Positions 16,685 through 25,825 of a stretch of 64,000 nucleotides of DNA are shown here, piece by piece; position 1 is the stretch's first letter; each line of letters begins with the position of its first letter. Position numbers and translations under genes: made by a program. Source of the stretch: Thiomicrorhabdus cannonii (GTDB lineage: Bacteria > Pseudomonadota > Gammaproteobacteria > Thiomicrospirales > Thiomicrospiraceae); the NCBI RefSeq assembly GCF_013391695.1, contig NZ_JACBGH010000001.1, positions 248,001 through 312,000 on the forward strand, written 5' to 3'. Below the pieces are notes generated by a model that saw nothing but the letters and a program-made list of their open reading frames with translations, was not told where the DNA came from and did no database searches.

Positions 16685-17677
16685 TTACGATTTAATCAGC
16701 GAGGCCAACGTTTCCTGCGCGCTCTTAAGCTGGGTCAAATTACCGGCGATTTGGCTCAAGGCCTCATTCACACGTGTCGCCTGCATTTGCGTGGCTTCAA
16801 CACGCTCCTGACCATGCTCCATTACCTGAACCGCATTGCGGGCACGCTGTTGCAACTCTTCAATGATCTTTTGAATTTCGGTGGTGGCCTGTTGGGTTTT
16901 ACCGGCCAGAATTCGCACCTCGTCGGCAACCACGGCAAAACCGCGCCCATGCTCACCGGCACGTGCCGCCTCGATCGCCGCGTTCAAGGCCAACAGATTG
17001 GTTTGTTCGGCAATATCACGAATCAGTACCAGGACCGTACCGATATTACTGCTGTCCTCTTCCAGTTTCTTGATCACACCCGAGGCATGCGTGACTTCAT
17101 CCGTCAAACCACCCACTTCGGCAATAACCTTTTCAACCGATTGCATACCCACTTTTGAGTCCGCATTCAAGAGCCCGACGACGGAAGCCAACTTATCCGA
17201 CGTACTGGTTAGCTCCTCATGATCGACACTGCTTGACGCCTGGATTTGCGCGGGCATCGCTGCCTGCTGCGCATAGCACGCAGACAAGGTTTCATTCAGT
17301 TCTTCAACTTGATTTTCCAAATTGGCAATGCGCTCCTGTGCACTCTCTTTTGCGGCATTCGCCTCAACAATCTGCGTTTGCGCCTGCACCAAAACCTGAT
17401 TCAAACTTTTCAGCAGTTTCGGATTGGTATTTTTGGATTGCAAACGGCCGTGAATATCGCCGGAATCCAGCATCGCCTGCAGATCCTCCAATAACTCGGA
17501 CTGTTCGCAGATAGCCGACTTATTGCACCACACCAGATAAATCAAAGAGGCAACGATAACCGCCGTAACCACCACCGCGATGGCGACGAAACCCGACACC
17601 GGGATATCAGACGAAGCGGCCATTGCAGACGCTGGCATAAACAGCACAGAACCTAAAAACATATGCAAAAACTTCAT
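16685..17677 (-). CDS. Membrane-anchored MCP signalling protein without a sensor domain
   Basis: The 330-residue protein ends in a chemoreceptor signalling hairpin whose tip (residues 224-255, from [17 protein letters not shown] to AVVADEVR) is highly conserved, so it should contact CheA and CheW. Before it are a signal-like segment (1-20), one membrane helix (about 29-50), and a long coiled coil (60-140). There is no periplasmic ligand domain, HAMP or PAS, and no C-terminal CheR/CheB pentapeptide. It sits between fliK and motA, an unusual place for a receptor. It could sense membrane or stator state, which is inference. Confidence 0.85.
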   Translation of the reverse strand: MKFLHMFLGSVLFMPASAMAASSDIPVSGFVAIAVVVTAVIVASLIYLVWCNKSAICEQSELLEDLQAMLDSGDIHGRLQSKNTNPKLLKSLNQVLVQAQTQIVEANAAKESAQERIANLENQVEELNETLSACYAQQAAMPAQIQASSSVDHEELTSTSDKLASVVGLLNADSKVGMQSVEKVIAEVGGLTDEVTHASGVIKKLEEDSSNIGTVLVLIRDIAEQTNLLALNAAIEAARAGEHGRGFAVVADEVRILAGKTQQATTEIQKIIEELQQRARNAVQVMEHGQERVEATQMQATRVNEALSQIAGNLTQLKSAQETLASLIKS

Positions 17678-17686
17678 TTTCTGCTC

Positions 17687-19699
17687 CTAAGCATAATAAT
17701 CGACAAGATTGTCGGTTGCATAGACAGTCGTGCTATGCGTTTCACTCAAATCCATTTCATCCTGCAAAGGGTTGGCAAGCCCGCTTGCAGCCGTTCCTCT
17801 TCCTTGCTGTTCCTGCTGCTGGGCAAATTCACGCTGATCCTGATTCACATTCACCGAACCCAGATCAATGCCTGCCTGCTCCATCAACTCTCTCAGACGC
17901 GGCATGGCGGTTTCCATCGCTTCACGGGTAACGCCATGCTGTGCGGTCATCACCACATGCACCTGCTGATCTTTATCCAAATGCAGCTTGATCTGCACCG
18001 GTCCCAGCTTTTCAGGATTTAGCGTAATCTGTGCCTGCTGAACCTGATTGTTCGACATATAGACGACACGTTGTCCCAAGGCTTGCCCCCATCGAGGATG
18101 GGCAACCGGCAAGCCGATGGACTGCAAGCCTTGCGGCAACTGCCCTCGACGCTCCGTCGGCGCGGTCAGCAACGACTCCTCAGATGCTTTTTGAGCATCG
18201 ACTTGAATCTGCTGATTCACTTCCGTTTTCTGCGCCTGCTGCAGATTCAGGCTGTTTTGCTGGCGGCTGACCTGCACTTCCTGGGCAGCCGCTTGCGCCA
18301 TTTGCATAAACTGCTGCTGCGCTGCCTGCCCCTGACTCTGCTGCCCGGACTGCTGCTGACCGCTCGCCGTCTGACCTTGTGCACTGCTTTCCTGTGTCGC
18401 GCCCATACGAGGTGTTGTATGCGCCGCTTGCGGCGTTTCAACCTGACGCGCCTGCATCCCCTCGGACTTGGTTACAACCGCCCCGGGCTTCTGCACAAAC
18501 TCGGCTCCTTGCTGCTCTGCAAGTGCAGCATCCGCCTCTTTTCCATTTGCTGGGGTTTGTAACTCAACAGGAGCGGCAGCCGTTTTTTGCTTTTCCGCAA
18601 CTGAGGATGGTTCCCCACCGGCCTGCACCCCATGAGCCACCATGACCGATTTTTGCGAAGCGTCATCGTGCATTGCCAAATCAACATCGCCACCATTCAA
18701 ACTGTTGGCAACTGCCGAAGGCTTGTTATCCTTATCGGTAAACTGCTCGTCTGTAACCAGCTCGTCTGCAACCTGCTCACTTCCGCGACTATCGGATTTG
18801 GCCGCTGCGGAAACATTAATCTGTTTTTTTTCAAAAACATCGGATTCTAACAAATCCGCGGGTTTCATTCCATTGGCATCCTCTTCTCCAACATCAGAGA
18901 GTTTGTCGGCAAGCATTGCAGCGGAGTTTGGTGCGTCGCTATATCCCGAATCCGACCAAGATGCTTTGCCATTGAATGCGGCTTTAGCGATTGAAGTGTT
19001 TGTTTCAATATCAATATCACGATCACCCCGTGTTTTCACCGTGCTTTCAGGCAAATCAGCAACCTGCTCAACGGAAACCTGCTCAACGGAAACCTGCTCA
19101 ACGGAAACTTCCGTTGGCGACGAAGTGATCAAATTTATCGCTGAAGACGACTCCAACGAACCTTTTGACGCACTCCCGGCAACAGGTTCCATGTTACCTG
19201 TTGCTTTCGACCACCATCCGGATTCGGCACGACTCTGCGTAACGGCTTGTTCTGGCAGACCTTGTGCAAAGCCTGCCGGCACAACAGGCATTTGGTGTTC
19301 GCCTTTAGGCTGAGATTGCGGCAAATCCAATAACGGCGCCGGCGCTATCGTAGCGATGCTTTCATCTGCCAAGCCATCATCAAGCAGCGGCACCTGCGCG
19401 CCCAACGCGCTAAAAACAGACGTCGTCGGCAGCTCGCCAGCATCGGCCACATTCATATCCGCGGCAGGCAAAGCAAATGGCAAAACGCCCTCCGGAACGG
19501 CAGAGGCGGTTTGTTGCAGCCGATTATTGACCAATAACGGCGAAACCTCCGGCTTCTCCTCCAACTTTAACAGCGAGGCAAAGATTCCCGGAAAGACGCC
19601 CTGCTTGGGCAAAGATTGCCGCTCACCGCCCGGCAAAACGGCTTGTGTAGCGACGACTCCAGGGGTTTGTACGGGAGAAAAAAGTTGTTCTAACATCAC
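17687..19699 (-). CDS. fliK: FliK, hook-length control protein
   Basis: FliK is secreted as the hook grows and signals FlhB to switch substrates. The C-terminal domain (about 540-640) shows the family core LNPEKLGPVQIKLHLDKDQQ followed by MPRLRELMEQAGIDLGSVNV. The preceding 500 residues are low-complexity, rich in Gln, Ala and Ser, as expected of the ruler part. They include a VEQVS repeat encoded by a 15-bp tandem repeat. At 670 residues it is long for FliK. A sigma54 promoter lies 37 bp upstream and probably drives the genes from fliK through flhA. Confidence 0.93.
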   Translation of the reverse strand: MMLEQLFSPVQTPGVVATQAVLPGGERQSLPKQGVFPGIFASLLKLEEKPEVSPLLVNNRLQQTASAVPEGVLPFALPAADMNVADAGELPTTSVFSALGAQVPLLDDGLADESIATIAPAPLLDLPQSQPKGEHQMPVVPAGFAQGLPEQAVTQSRAESGWWSKATGNMEPVAGSASKGSLESSSAINLITSSPTEVSVEQVSVEQVSVEQVADLPESTVKTRGDRDIDIETNTSIAKAAFNGKASWSDSGYSDAPNSAAMLADKLSDVGEEDANGMKPADLLESDVFEKKQINVSAAAKSDSRGSEQVADELVTDEQFTDKDNKPSAVANSLNGGDVDLAMHDDASQKSVMVAHGVQAGGEPSSVAEKQKTAAAPVELQTPANGKEADAALAEQQGAEFVQKPGAVVTKSEGMQARQVETPQAAHTTPRMGATQESSAQGQTASGQQQSGQQSQGQAAQQQFMQMAQAAAQEVQVSRQQNSLNLQQAQKTEVNQQIQVDAQKASEESLLTAPTERRGQLPQGLQSIGLPVAHPRWGQALGQRVVYMSNNQVQQAQITLNPEKLGPVQIKLHLDKDQQVHVVMTAQHGVTREAMETAMPRLRELMEQAGIDLGSVNVNQDQREFAQQQEQQGRGTAASGLANPLQDEMDLSETHSTTVYATDNLVDYYA
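19061..19105 (-). repeat. 15-bp tandem repeat inside fliK
   Basis: Three perfect copies of a 15-bp unit, plus-strand AACCTGCTCAACGGA, lie head to tail. They encode VEQVS repeats on the minus strand. Because the unit is a multiple of three, copy changes would keep the frame and alter FliK length by five residues. Confidence 0.9.
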
Positions 19700-19735
19700 A
19701 CTGCCCCCTTAGGCATTATTCTGTACCCAGGTTTT

Positions 19736-19751
19736 AGCAAGGAGCGTGCCG
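19736..19751 (-). promoter_or_regulatory. Sigma54 promoter upstream of fliK
   Basis: The minus strand reads CGGCACGCTCCTTGCT, which matches the sigma54 consensus at all positions but the first, with GG-N10-GC spacing. It lies 37 bp before the fliK start. Confidence 0.8.
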
Positions 19752-19787
19752 CAATGCGACTTTTAATAGAAAGCAAAAAATTTTAAG

Positions 19788-20237
19788 TTACTTGCGACTC
19801 TGTTGCAGGGCCGAAAGTTCGTCGAGAAAACGTTGTTCGCGTTTATCCAACCCGGCCTGTTCAGTTTGTTTGAATTTGTCGTGAAGTTTTTGCAGCGCCT
19901 TGAGTCGGGTGCGCTTTTCCAACCAAACCTGTCTGGCGTGTTCAACCACATCCGCTAGTCTGCCGGTTTTTTCGGATTCGACCTGAATGGCCTGATGCAG
20001 TTTCGCCACAAAGGCCTGCGTGGAAAGCATCTGAATCGGCTGTAAAATACGCCCTTGCCCCACGGTGGATTGGCCGTACTCCTCCACATAGGACTTCAAC
20101 TGCTCTAATTGCGCCAAATGCTGCTGATATTGCTGCTGTACGGCTGCCAAGGTTTTGACAGCTTTGTCCTCCTCGATTTCAGCCAGCTCCACCAGTGTCT
20201 GAATTTTTTGACTGCGCGATTTCAAAGCCCACCCCAC
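19788..20237 (-). CDS. fliJ: FliJ, export chaperone-escort protein
   Basis: FliJ is a coiled-coil protein that links the FliI ATPase to FlhA. The 149-residue sequence is almost entirely helical, charged and rich in Gln and Glu, as expected. Identity depends on position after fliI as much as on sequence. The apparent start is GTG at 20237, with a weak ribosome site, 13 bp after the fliI stop. The copy of the AACAGGCCGGG repeat at 19851 falls in its coding sequence (around QTEQAGLDK). Confidence 0.85.
   Translation of the reverse strand: MGWALKSRSQKIQTLVELAEIEEDKAVKTLAAVQQQYQQHLAQLEQLKSYVEEYGQSTVGQGRILQPIQMLSTQAFVAKLHQAIQVESEKTGRLADVVEHARQVWLEKRTRLKALQKLHDKFKQTEQAGLDKREQRFLDELSALQQSRK
19851..19867 (-). 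repeat. AACAGGCCGGG repeat, copy 3 (inside fliJ)
   Basis: The minus strand reads AAACTGAACAGGCCGGG, with G in place of C at one position of the consensus. It encodes part of QTEQAG in FliJ. Confidence 0.65.
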
Positions 20238-20250
20238 CCGACCATGTCAC

Positions 20251-21594
20251 TTAACTCAACGTCTGCTGCATGGCCTGCACACTTTGCTGAAGGGTAAAGG
20301 CCTGGTCCATCGGCTGCGCTAGAAAGCTGTTCAATGCGGGATATTTGGCAATAGCCGCATCAATTTGCGGGTCGGCACCTCGACGGTAAGCCCCCACATT
20401 GATCAAATCCTGATTCTGCTGGTAGGTCGAGTAGAGCTGTTTGAAGCGTCTTGCCTGATTAAGCTGTTCCTTGCCGACAATCTCCACCATCACACGGCTC
20501 ACCGACGATTCGATATCAATCGCCGGATAACGCCCGGAATCGGCAATATCGCGCGACAGCACAATATGCCCGTCAAGCACCCCGCGCGCCGAATCCACCA
20601 CGGGATCGGCCTGATCATCACCCTCCGCCAACACGGTGTAAATGGCGGTAATCGAACCCGACCCGGCCTGTCCATTTCCTGCACGTTCGACCAGTTGCGG
20701 CAATTTGGAGAAAACCGACGGCGGATACCCTTTGCTGGCCGGTGGCTCACCCACCGCCAAGGCAATTTCTCGCTGCGCCTGCGCAAAACGCGTCAGTGAA
20801 TCCATCAACAGCAGTACATTCATGCCCAGATCGCGGAAATATTCCGCAATCGCGGTGGCCATCATCGCACCGTGCAAACGCATCAACGGCGGATCATCGG
20901 CCGGCGTCGCCACCACCACGGAACGGCGCAAACCTTCTTCCCCCAGGTTGTTACGCACAAAATCATTCACTTCACGGCCGCGCTCGCCGATCAAGCCGAC
21001 GACCACGATATCGGCATTGGTAAAACGCGTCATCATGCCCAGCAAAACACTCTTACCCACCCCGGTGCCGGCCATCAAGCCAACACGCTGCCCGCGCCCC
21101 AGCGTTAAAAGTCCGTTGATCGCCTTGACGCCAACATCCAGCGGTTCGGCAATCGGCGCACGGCTTAAGGGATTGAGGCGTCTGCCGGAGAGCAACACTT
21201 CATCCTCGATTTCAATCGGCCCCTTGCCATCCAGCGGCTTGCCCGATCCATCGACAATCCGCCCCAGCATGGCTCTGCCCACCCCGACTTTAACGCCGCC
21301 GGGAACCGGCACCACCTTGGCATTGGGCGCCAACCCCTGAGTATCGCCAATCGGCATTAAAAACAGACGGTCATCGTGAAAACCGACCACTTCCGCCTCA
21401 ATCGGCGTGCCTTGGGTAGAGATAATCTGGCAGCGTGAGCCGATGGGGGCATGGGTGCCCACTACCTCCAGCGTCATGCCCACCATTCTGACAAGACGGC
21501 CGGCAACCACCACCGCCGGCGGCAGCTGAATCTGCTCGGAAAGTTGCGCGATTTTTTGCGCAAGCGATTGGTTGAGGCGTTGAGAAAAGTCCAT
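20251..21594 (-). CDS. fliI: FliI, flagellar export ATPase
   Basis: FliI is the F1-like ATPase that feeds substrates to the exporter. The P loop is AGTGVGKSVLLGMM near residue 178, followed by IGERGREVNDFV, the Walker B region LLLMDSLTRFAQAQREIALA and GEPPASKGYPPSVF. Length (447) is standard. It starts 74 bp after fliH, the largest gap within this operon; I saw no promoter or clear terminator in it. Confidence 0.97.
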   Translation of the reverse strand: MDFSQRLNQSLAQKIAQLSEQIQLPPAVVVAGRLVRMVGMTLEVVGTHAPIGSRCQIISTQGTPIEAEVVGFHDDRLFLMPIGDTQGLAPNAKVVPVPGGVKVGVGRAMLGRIVDGSGKPLDGKGPIEIEDEVLLSGRRLNPLSRAPIAEPLDVGVKAINGLLTLGRGQRVGLMAGTGVGKSVLLGMMTRFTNADIVVVGLIGERGREVNDFVRNNLGEEGLRRSVVVATPADDPPLMRLHGAMMATAIAEYFRDLGMNVLLLMDSLTRFAQAQREIALAVGEPPASKGYPPSVFSKLPQLVERAGNGQAGSGSITAIYTVLAEGDDQADPVVDSARGVLDGHIVLSRDIADSGRYPAIDIESSVSRVMVEIVGKEQLNQARRFKQLYSTYQQNQDLINVGAYRRGADPQIDAAIAKYPALNSFLAQPMDQAFTLQQSVQAMQQTLS

Positions 21595-21668
21595 AGGCGA
21601 TGCTTATTATTCAAAAAAGACCATAGGTTACAGCCTGTACGAAAAACGAGTCCGTTGGGGACTAAGGA

Positions 21669-22478
21669 CTATTCGTCGGCGTCAGCGCTAGAAGATTGTT
21701 CCGCCAACGCTTGCGCTTGAAGTTTGACGGACATGGTTTCGAAACGATTTTTCCAGTTATGCTCGACCGTGGAAAAACCTTGTTTGACGCGACAACTGCC
21801 CAAAGCCACATCATGATCGCCCATTACCCGCCAGTTTTTGGAAAACTCCGGCTGATGCGATTCGATTAACAGCAAATCCTGAGGGTTGAGAACAATCTCG
21901 ATGGGGCTCAAGTCGTCCTGCAGCACTTTAACCGCATCCTGAACGATTTTTAGAATCCAGTCACTATTCTGCTGCAGCTCCTGCTCAATCACCTCTTCGG
22001 CAATCTGCAGCGTCAATTTCACCAGGTTTTCGAACACCTTGGCTTCCAGCCGCTCATAAGGTGTACTAAAGGATTTCAGAATGGTCTGCAAACGTTCAAT
22101 TTCAGGCAGCAAGGCCTCTTTCGCCTCGACCAACGCGATTTCCTTGCCCTCCTGCTCCCCGAGCGCCTTGCCCTCGGCATAGCCGGCATCAAAGCCGGCA
22201 CGCTTGGCCTCTTCAAACGCCTCTTTTTTCAGCAGTTCGGTCTGGCGCGTGATTTCGGGTTGCATCTGCTCTTTGATTTTGGCGTAAACCTGCGCCTCAA
22301 CCGCTTTGTCTTGCTGCTTGTCCTCATCCGCCAGATTGCTCAGCTTCCAGGTGCGAATAGTCGGTTGTTCGAGGTCTTTGGCCTGAATCAACGTGGCGAC
22401 CTCCGGTGCCTCCTCAGACCCGGCCTGCTGAGATTCCGGACGATAGTTTTTTTCAACAAACGAGGATGCGTCGCCCAC
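21669..22478 (-). CDS. fliH: FliH, regulator of the export ATPase
   Basis: FliH binds FliI and tethers it to the C-ring. The protein has a variable N-terminus, a Glu/Lys/Gln-rich coiled coil with GFDAGYAEGKALGEQEGKE (the family's glycine repeat region, about 115-133) and a C-terminal domain resembling the ATP-synthase stator. The start is GTG at 22478, directly next to the fliG stop. The tail QALAEQSSSADADE is acidic. A degenerate copy of the window-wide repeat lies at 22420. Confidence 0.9.
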   Translation of the reverse strand: MGDASSFVEKNYRPESQQAGSEEAPEVATLIQAKDLEQPTIRTWKLSNLADEDKQQDKAVEAQVYAKIKEQMQPEITRQTELLKKEAFEEAKRAGFDAGYAEGKALGEQEGKEIALVEAKEALLPEIERLQTILKSFSTPYERLEAKVFENLVKLTLQIAEEVIEQELQQNSDWILKIVQDAVKVLQDDLSPIEIVLNPQDLLLIESHQPEFSKNWRVMGDHDVALGSCRVKQGFSTVEHNWKNRFETMSVKLQAQALAEQSSSADADE

Positions 22479-23492
22479 CTACACAAACTCCTCGCCGCCG
22501 CCAGGCATCATAATCTTGTCTTCGTCGGCTAGGCGGCGCACCGTCTGCACAATGGTACGCTGCGCCTCTTCGACTGCGCTGAGTTTGACCGGACCGCCGG
22601 ACTCCAGATCGTCACGCATAATATCCGCCTGACGCTTGGAAACGTTGGCAAGGAATTTCTCTTTGAGCTTGTTGTCGGCACCTTTAAGCGCCAGCACCAA
22701 CACTTCGTTGGGCACTTCGGCCACGATCGATTGAATGCCGCGGTCATCAATGCCTTCGATATCGTCGAATACAAACATCTTGTCTTGAATCGCCTTACTG
22801 ACGTCCTCATGCTCAACCGCGATATCATCCAGAATACGCGAATCGATGCCGCTGCCAACCAGGTTAAGGATTTCGGCCGCACGTTTCTCACCGCCGATGG
22901 TCGCCAATTTGCCGCCCTCGCCGTCGCTGGAGGCGTTTTCGAGCACATCATTCAAGTCAAACAGCGCACGCGGCTGAATGGTTGTCAGCGTGGCGATACG
23001 ATAGATGACCTCGGCCTGGAAGCGCTCGGGAATTCCGCGCAAGACCTCCGCGGCCTGGTCCGGTTCAAAATACGACAGCACAATCGCCACCACCTGCGGG
23101 TGTTCATTGCGCAACATATTGGAAATGGTCGAGGGGTGCATCCATTTGAGGGCTTCCAAGCCTTTGACCTGATCGCCAAGCAGCGCCGCATCCATCAGAT
23201 GACCGCCACCGCCGCCGAGGGCATCCGCCATAAGGGTCTGTGCATATTCGTTCGGATCGACGCCCAGCGCGTTTTCCCCCACGTCTTCCAGAAAGCTCAG
23301 CATCACATTATGAATATCGCGACGCGTCACATTTTCGACCGACGTCATGGCCGAACCGATTTGTTGCACTTCGCGCGGATTGAGATGCTTGAGAACTTTG
23401 GCGGCGTTGTCCTTACCCAGGGCAAGCAGGAAAATCGCCGCGCTGTCCAAGCCGCTCAGTTCGCGCACTTCTTCAATGGCTGAATTCGGCAT
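22479..23492 (-). CDS. fliG: FliG, motor switch protein
   Basis: FliG is the torque-bearing switch protein mounted on the MS ring. The EHPQ motif (NMLRNEHPQVVAIVLSYF, about 124-141) is present. The C-terminal torque helix contains DDLESGGPVKLSAVEEAQ. I chose the ATG at 23492, giving 337 residues, because GGGAGGG precedes it and it overlaps the fliF stop by one base (TAATG). A start seven codons upstream lacks this support. Confidence 0.95.
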   Translation of the reverse strand: MPNSAIEEVRELSGLDSAAIFLLALGKDNAAKVLKHLNPREVQQIGSAMTSVENVTRRDIHNVMLSFLEDVGENALGVDPNEYAQTLMADALGGGGGHLMDAALLGDQVKGLEALKWMHPSTISNMLRNEHPQVVAIVLSYFEPDQAAEVLRGIPERFQAEVIYRIATLTTIQPRALFDLNDVLENASSDGEGGKLATIGGEKRAAEILNLVGSGIDSRILDDIAVEHEDVSKAIQDKMFVFDDIEGIDDRGIQSIVAEVPNEVLVLALKGADNKLKEKFLANVSKRQADIMRDDLESGGPVKLSAVEEAQRTIVQTVRRLADEDKIMMPGGGEEFV

Positions 23493-25186
23493 TATTTCCC
23501 TCCCGACATCCATTGTTTAATGATATGCGCCGCCATTTTCGGATCGGCCGCCACCATGGTACGGACGCGCTCAATCAGCTCATGCTCGTCCGCAGATTCC
23601 GCCTCGGATTGCGCCGCGGTATTCTCGACCTCCTGATTCATCTGCTCAAGGGCCTTAGCGATCTGATCGACATTTTCGAGCTTCTCTTCTTCCTCAGGCA
23701 CTTCCTCAGGATAGAAAAGCACGCTCTCCTCTTTCTTCGAGAGATCCTTGAGCATCGGTCGGATAACACCGAAAATAATCAGCAATACCGCCAATCCGGC
23801 CAATAGCTGTTTAACCAGATCCCAGAACCAGTTCTCCTGCCAGATCGGCGTGACTTCCACCGCTTCCGGCGGCGCCACCACAAACGAGGCATTCACCACC
23901 GTCAAGGTATCACCGCGCGTTTCATCCAAACCGACGGTGTCACTCACCAGACGGCGGTAGCGCAACAACTCTTCTTCGGTCAACGGGGTTCTGACCACAT
24001 TCTGCTGGTCATCAAACGCGGTTTTGTCATCCAAGACCACCGCCACAGACAGGCGATGAATGGTACCGACCGAATTCTTGATATGACTGACGGTGCGATC
24101 CAATTCATAGTTCTTAGTGGACTTTTCCGTGGAGTTGCGCAGATTGGGATCGTTTTCGGCCTTGTAACCCTCTTCCGGAGCAAGACCAGCGCGCGGTGGC
24201 TGATTGGTCAAGGCGCCGGGAATGCCGGTTGGACCTTGATTACGGTTGATTTCGCGGATTTCCTGTTCGGAACGAATCGCCTCAGGATCGGGTTCGTAAT
24301 TTTCGCGCGTCTGCTCCTGCTGGGTGAAGTCCAGCTCCGCGGTGACTTGCGCGCGCACCTTATTCTCTCCGCCCACAATCGGTGCAAGCAGCTTGATAAT
24401 GCGACCCGACAGAGTCTCTTCGACCATGCGCGTGTAATCCAACTGCTTGATGCTCATGTTCAAAGTGCCGCTGGAGTGCGCATCGCCCGTCAGCAGATTC
24501 CCGTTCTGATCCACCACCGTCACATCTTTAACATCCATGTTCGGGATGCTGGATGCGACCAGGTAGACAATGGAACTCACCTGCTCTTCATTCATGGTGC
24601 GCCCGGGATGAAGTCTGACGACCACCGAGGCGGAAGGCTTTTGCTGCTTACGCACGAATACGGAACGCTTCGGCAGCCCGAGCATGACACGCGCCGACTT
24701 GACGGCATTGATCGATTCGATTGATTTAGCCAGCTCACCTTCCAGCGCGCGGTGATATTGAGTGGTCTCTTTGAATTGGGAAATGCCGAAGCCCTGTTCG
24801 GCATCCAAAAGCTGATAGCCGGTTGCCGCCTGCTTGGGGAAGCCCGCAGCCGCCAGCTTCAAGCGCAAGGCGTACACCTGATCGGATGGCACCAGAATAC
24901 CGCCACTGGCCTGGTCGATTTTATATTCGACTTTTTCCTGATCGAGCGTTTGCACCACCTCATTGACATCTTTGGGATCGAGACTGCCGAACAAGAGGGT
25001 ATAGGAAGTGTTTTGCGACCAGAGAAGAATCCCCACCACCAGTGCGACGGTGGCGGCAATGGCAATGACCAGACTCACTTGCTTGGCAACCGACAACGCC
25101 ATCAAATTATTGAGCAACGTTGAGCCAAAGCCGCTTGGCGGAGCCGGGTTCAAGTTGGGGTCAAATGAGGCTTGAGGTTCGGCCAT
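23492..25186 (-). CDS. fliF: FliF, MS-ring protein
   Basis: FliF forms the MS ring in the inner membrane, the base on which the motor is built. A first membrane helix lies at about 37-58 and a second near 447-466 (LVKQLLAGLAVLLIIFGVI). Between them are the ring-building domains, with the typical LLFGSLDPKDVNEVVQTLDQ. The C-terminal tail (about 525-564, RVRTMVAADPKMAAHIIKQW) binds FliG. Length (564) is normal. It follows fliE after 42 bp. Confidence 0.97.
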   Translation of the reverse strand: MAEPQASFDPNLNPAPPSGFGSTLLNNLMALSVAKQVSLVIAIAATVALVVGILLWSQNTSYTLLFGSLDPKDVNEVVQTLDQEKVEYKIDQASGGILVPSDQVYALRLKLAAAGFPKQAATGYQLLDAEQGFGISQFKETTQYHRALEGELAKSIESINAVKSARVMLGLPKRSVFVRKQQKPSASVVVRLHPGRTMNEEQVSSIVYLVASSIPNMDVKDVTVVDQNGNLLTGDAHSSGTLNMSIKQLDYTRMVEETLSGRIIKLLAPIVGGENKVRAQVTAELDFTQQEQTRENYEPDPEAIRSEQEIREINRNQGPTGIPGALTNQPPRAGLAPEEGYKAENDPNLRNSTEKSTKNYELDRTVSHIKNSVGTIHRLSVAVVLDDKTAFDDQQNVVRTPLTEEELLRYRRLVSDTVGLDETRGDTLTVVNASFVVAPPEAVEVTPIWQENWFWDLVKQLLAGLAVLLIIFGVIRPMLKDLSKKEESVLFYPEEVPEEEEKLENVDQIAKALEQMNQEVENTAAQSEAESADEHELIERVRTMVAADPKMAAHIIKQWMSGGK

Positions 25187-25228
25187 GAATTATCTTCTTT
25201 AAGAATGGGGTCCCGGTTGAGAGCATGC

Positions 25229-25567
25229 TTAGATAGGCATGTTCATAATGTCTTTATAGGCTTCGGTGAGTTTGTTTCTGACTTGCGTCATGGCTTGGAA
25301 AGATAAGCTGGCCTTTTGCGCCTGCAACATGACCTCGGACAGTTCGACGTCCAGATCGCCACGCTCAAAAGCCTCTTTCATTTGCGTTGACTTGTGCTGT
25401 TCGGCATTGACCGCATTGACGGAATTGGCCAGCAATTCGGCAAAATTGTCCGCCTTTGCCGCTCCGCTCTGTTCAGCCGCATCAATAGGCTCATTAGGCT
25501 TGGACGCCGCCTGGGCAGCCAAAGAACGCATTTGCAACATCAAACTTTGGGTATCAATCGTGCTCAT
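25229..25567 (-). CDS. fliE: FliE, MS ring-rod junction protein
   Basis: FliE joins the MS ring to the rod and is among the first exported substrates. The 112-residue sequence ends with the family signature [25 protein letters not shown]. It is the first gene of the fliE-F-G-H-I-J operon. A sigma54 promoter lies about 145 bp upstream. Confidence 0.95.
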   Translation of the reverse strand: MSTIDTQSLMLQMRSLAAQAASKPNEPIDAAEQSGAAKADNFAELLANSVNAVNAEQHKSTQMKEAFERGDLDVELSEVMLQAQKASLSFQAMTQVRNKLTEAYKDIMNMPI

Positions 25568-25679
25568 CCGAACAGAAACTCCAACACTTTCAAGCCGTAT
25601 TAAACGAAATGATCGATTTTAAACGTTAAAACAGAATCTCCACCGCTTCGGCGGAAACACCAACCATTATAGTATCAAG

Positions 25680-25703
25680 CCTCTTTACGAAAGAGGTTTT
25701 TTG
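25680..25703 (+). terminator. Hairpin with T-run on the plus strand, upstream of fliE
   Basis: CCTCTTT pairs with AAAGAGG around a three-base loop, and six T residues follow on the plus strand. As an intrinsic terminator it would stop plus-strand transcription, yet no plus-strand gene is nearby. It lies in the fliE leader on the minus strand. Confidence 0.5.
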
Positions 25704-25710
25704 AAAATTA

Positions 25711-25726
25711 AGCAATTCAGATGCCA
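25711..25726 (-). promoter_or_regulatory. Sigma54 promoter upstream of fliE
   Basis: The minus strand reads TGGCATCTGAATTGCT, with GG-N10-GC spacing and one difference from TGGCAC-N5-TTGCT. It is the only good promoter I saw in the 258 bp between fleR and fliE. Confidence 0.75.
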
Positions 25727-25764
25727 ATGCCTCGAAGCCCTTTCAAGATATTGCAGCCATCGCC

Positions 25765-25791
25765 TAAATTATTATCGATATCAGCCGATAA
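25765..25791 (+). promoter_or_regulatory. Sigma28-like promoter pointing into the 3' end of fleR (antisense)
   Basis: TAAATTAT, 11 bases, then GCCGATAA lies on the plus strand. This is the spacing of the enteric FliA consensus but one base longer than the four clear sigma28 sites here. A transcript would run antisense to fleR, whose stop is 35 bp away. Confidence 0.4.
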
Positions 25792-25825
25792 TACCATGTC
25801 AGCCGTGCAATACGGCTAAACGGCA

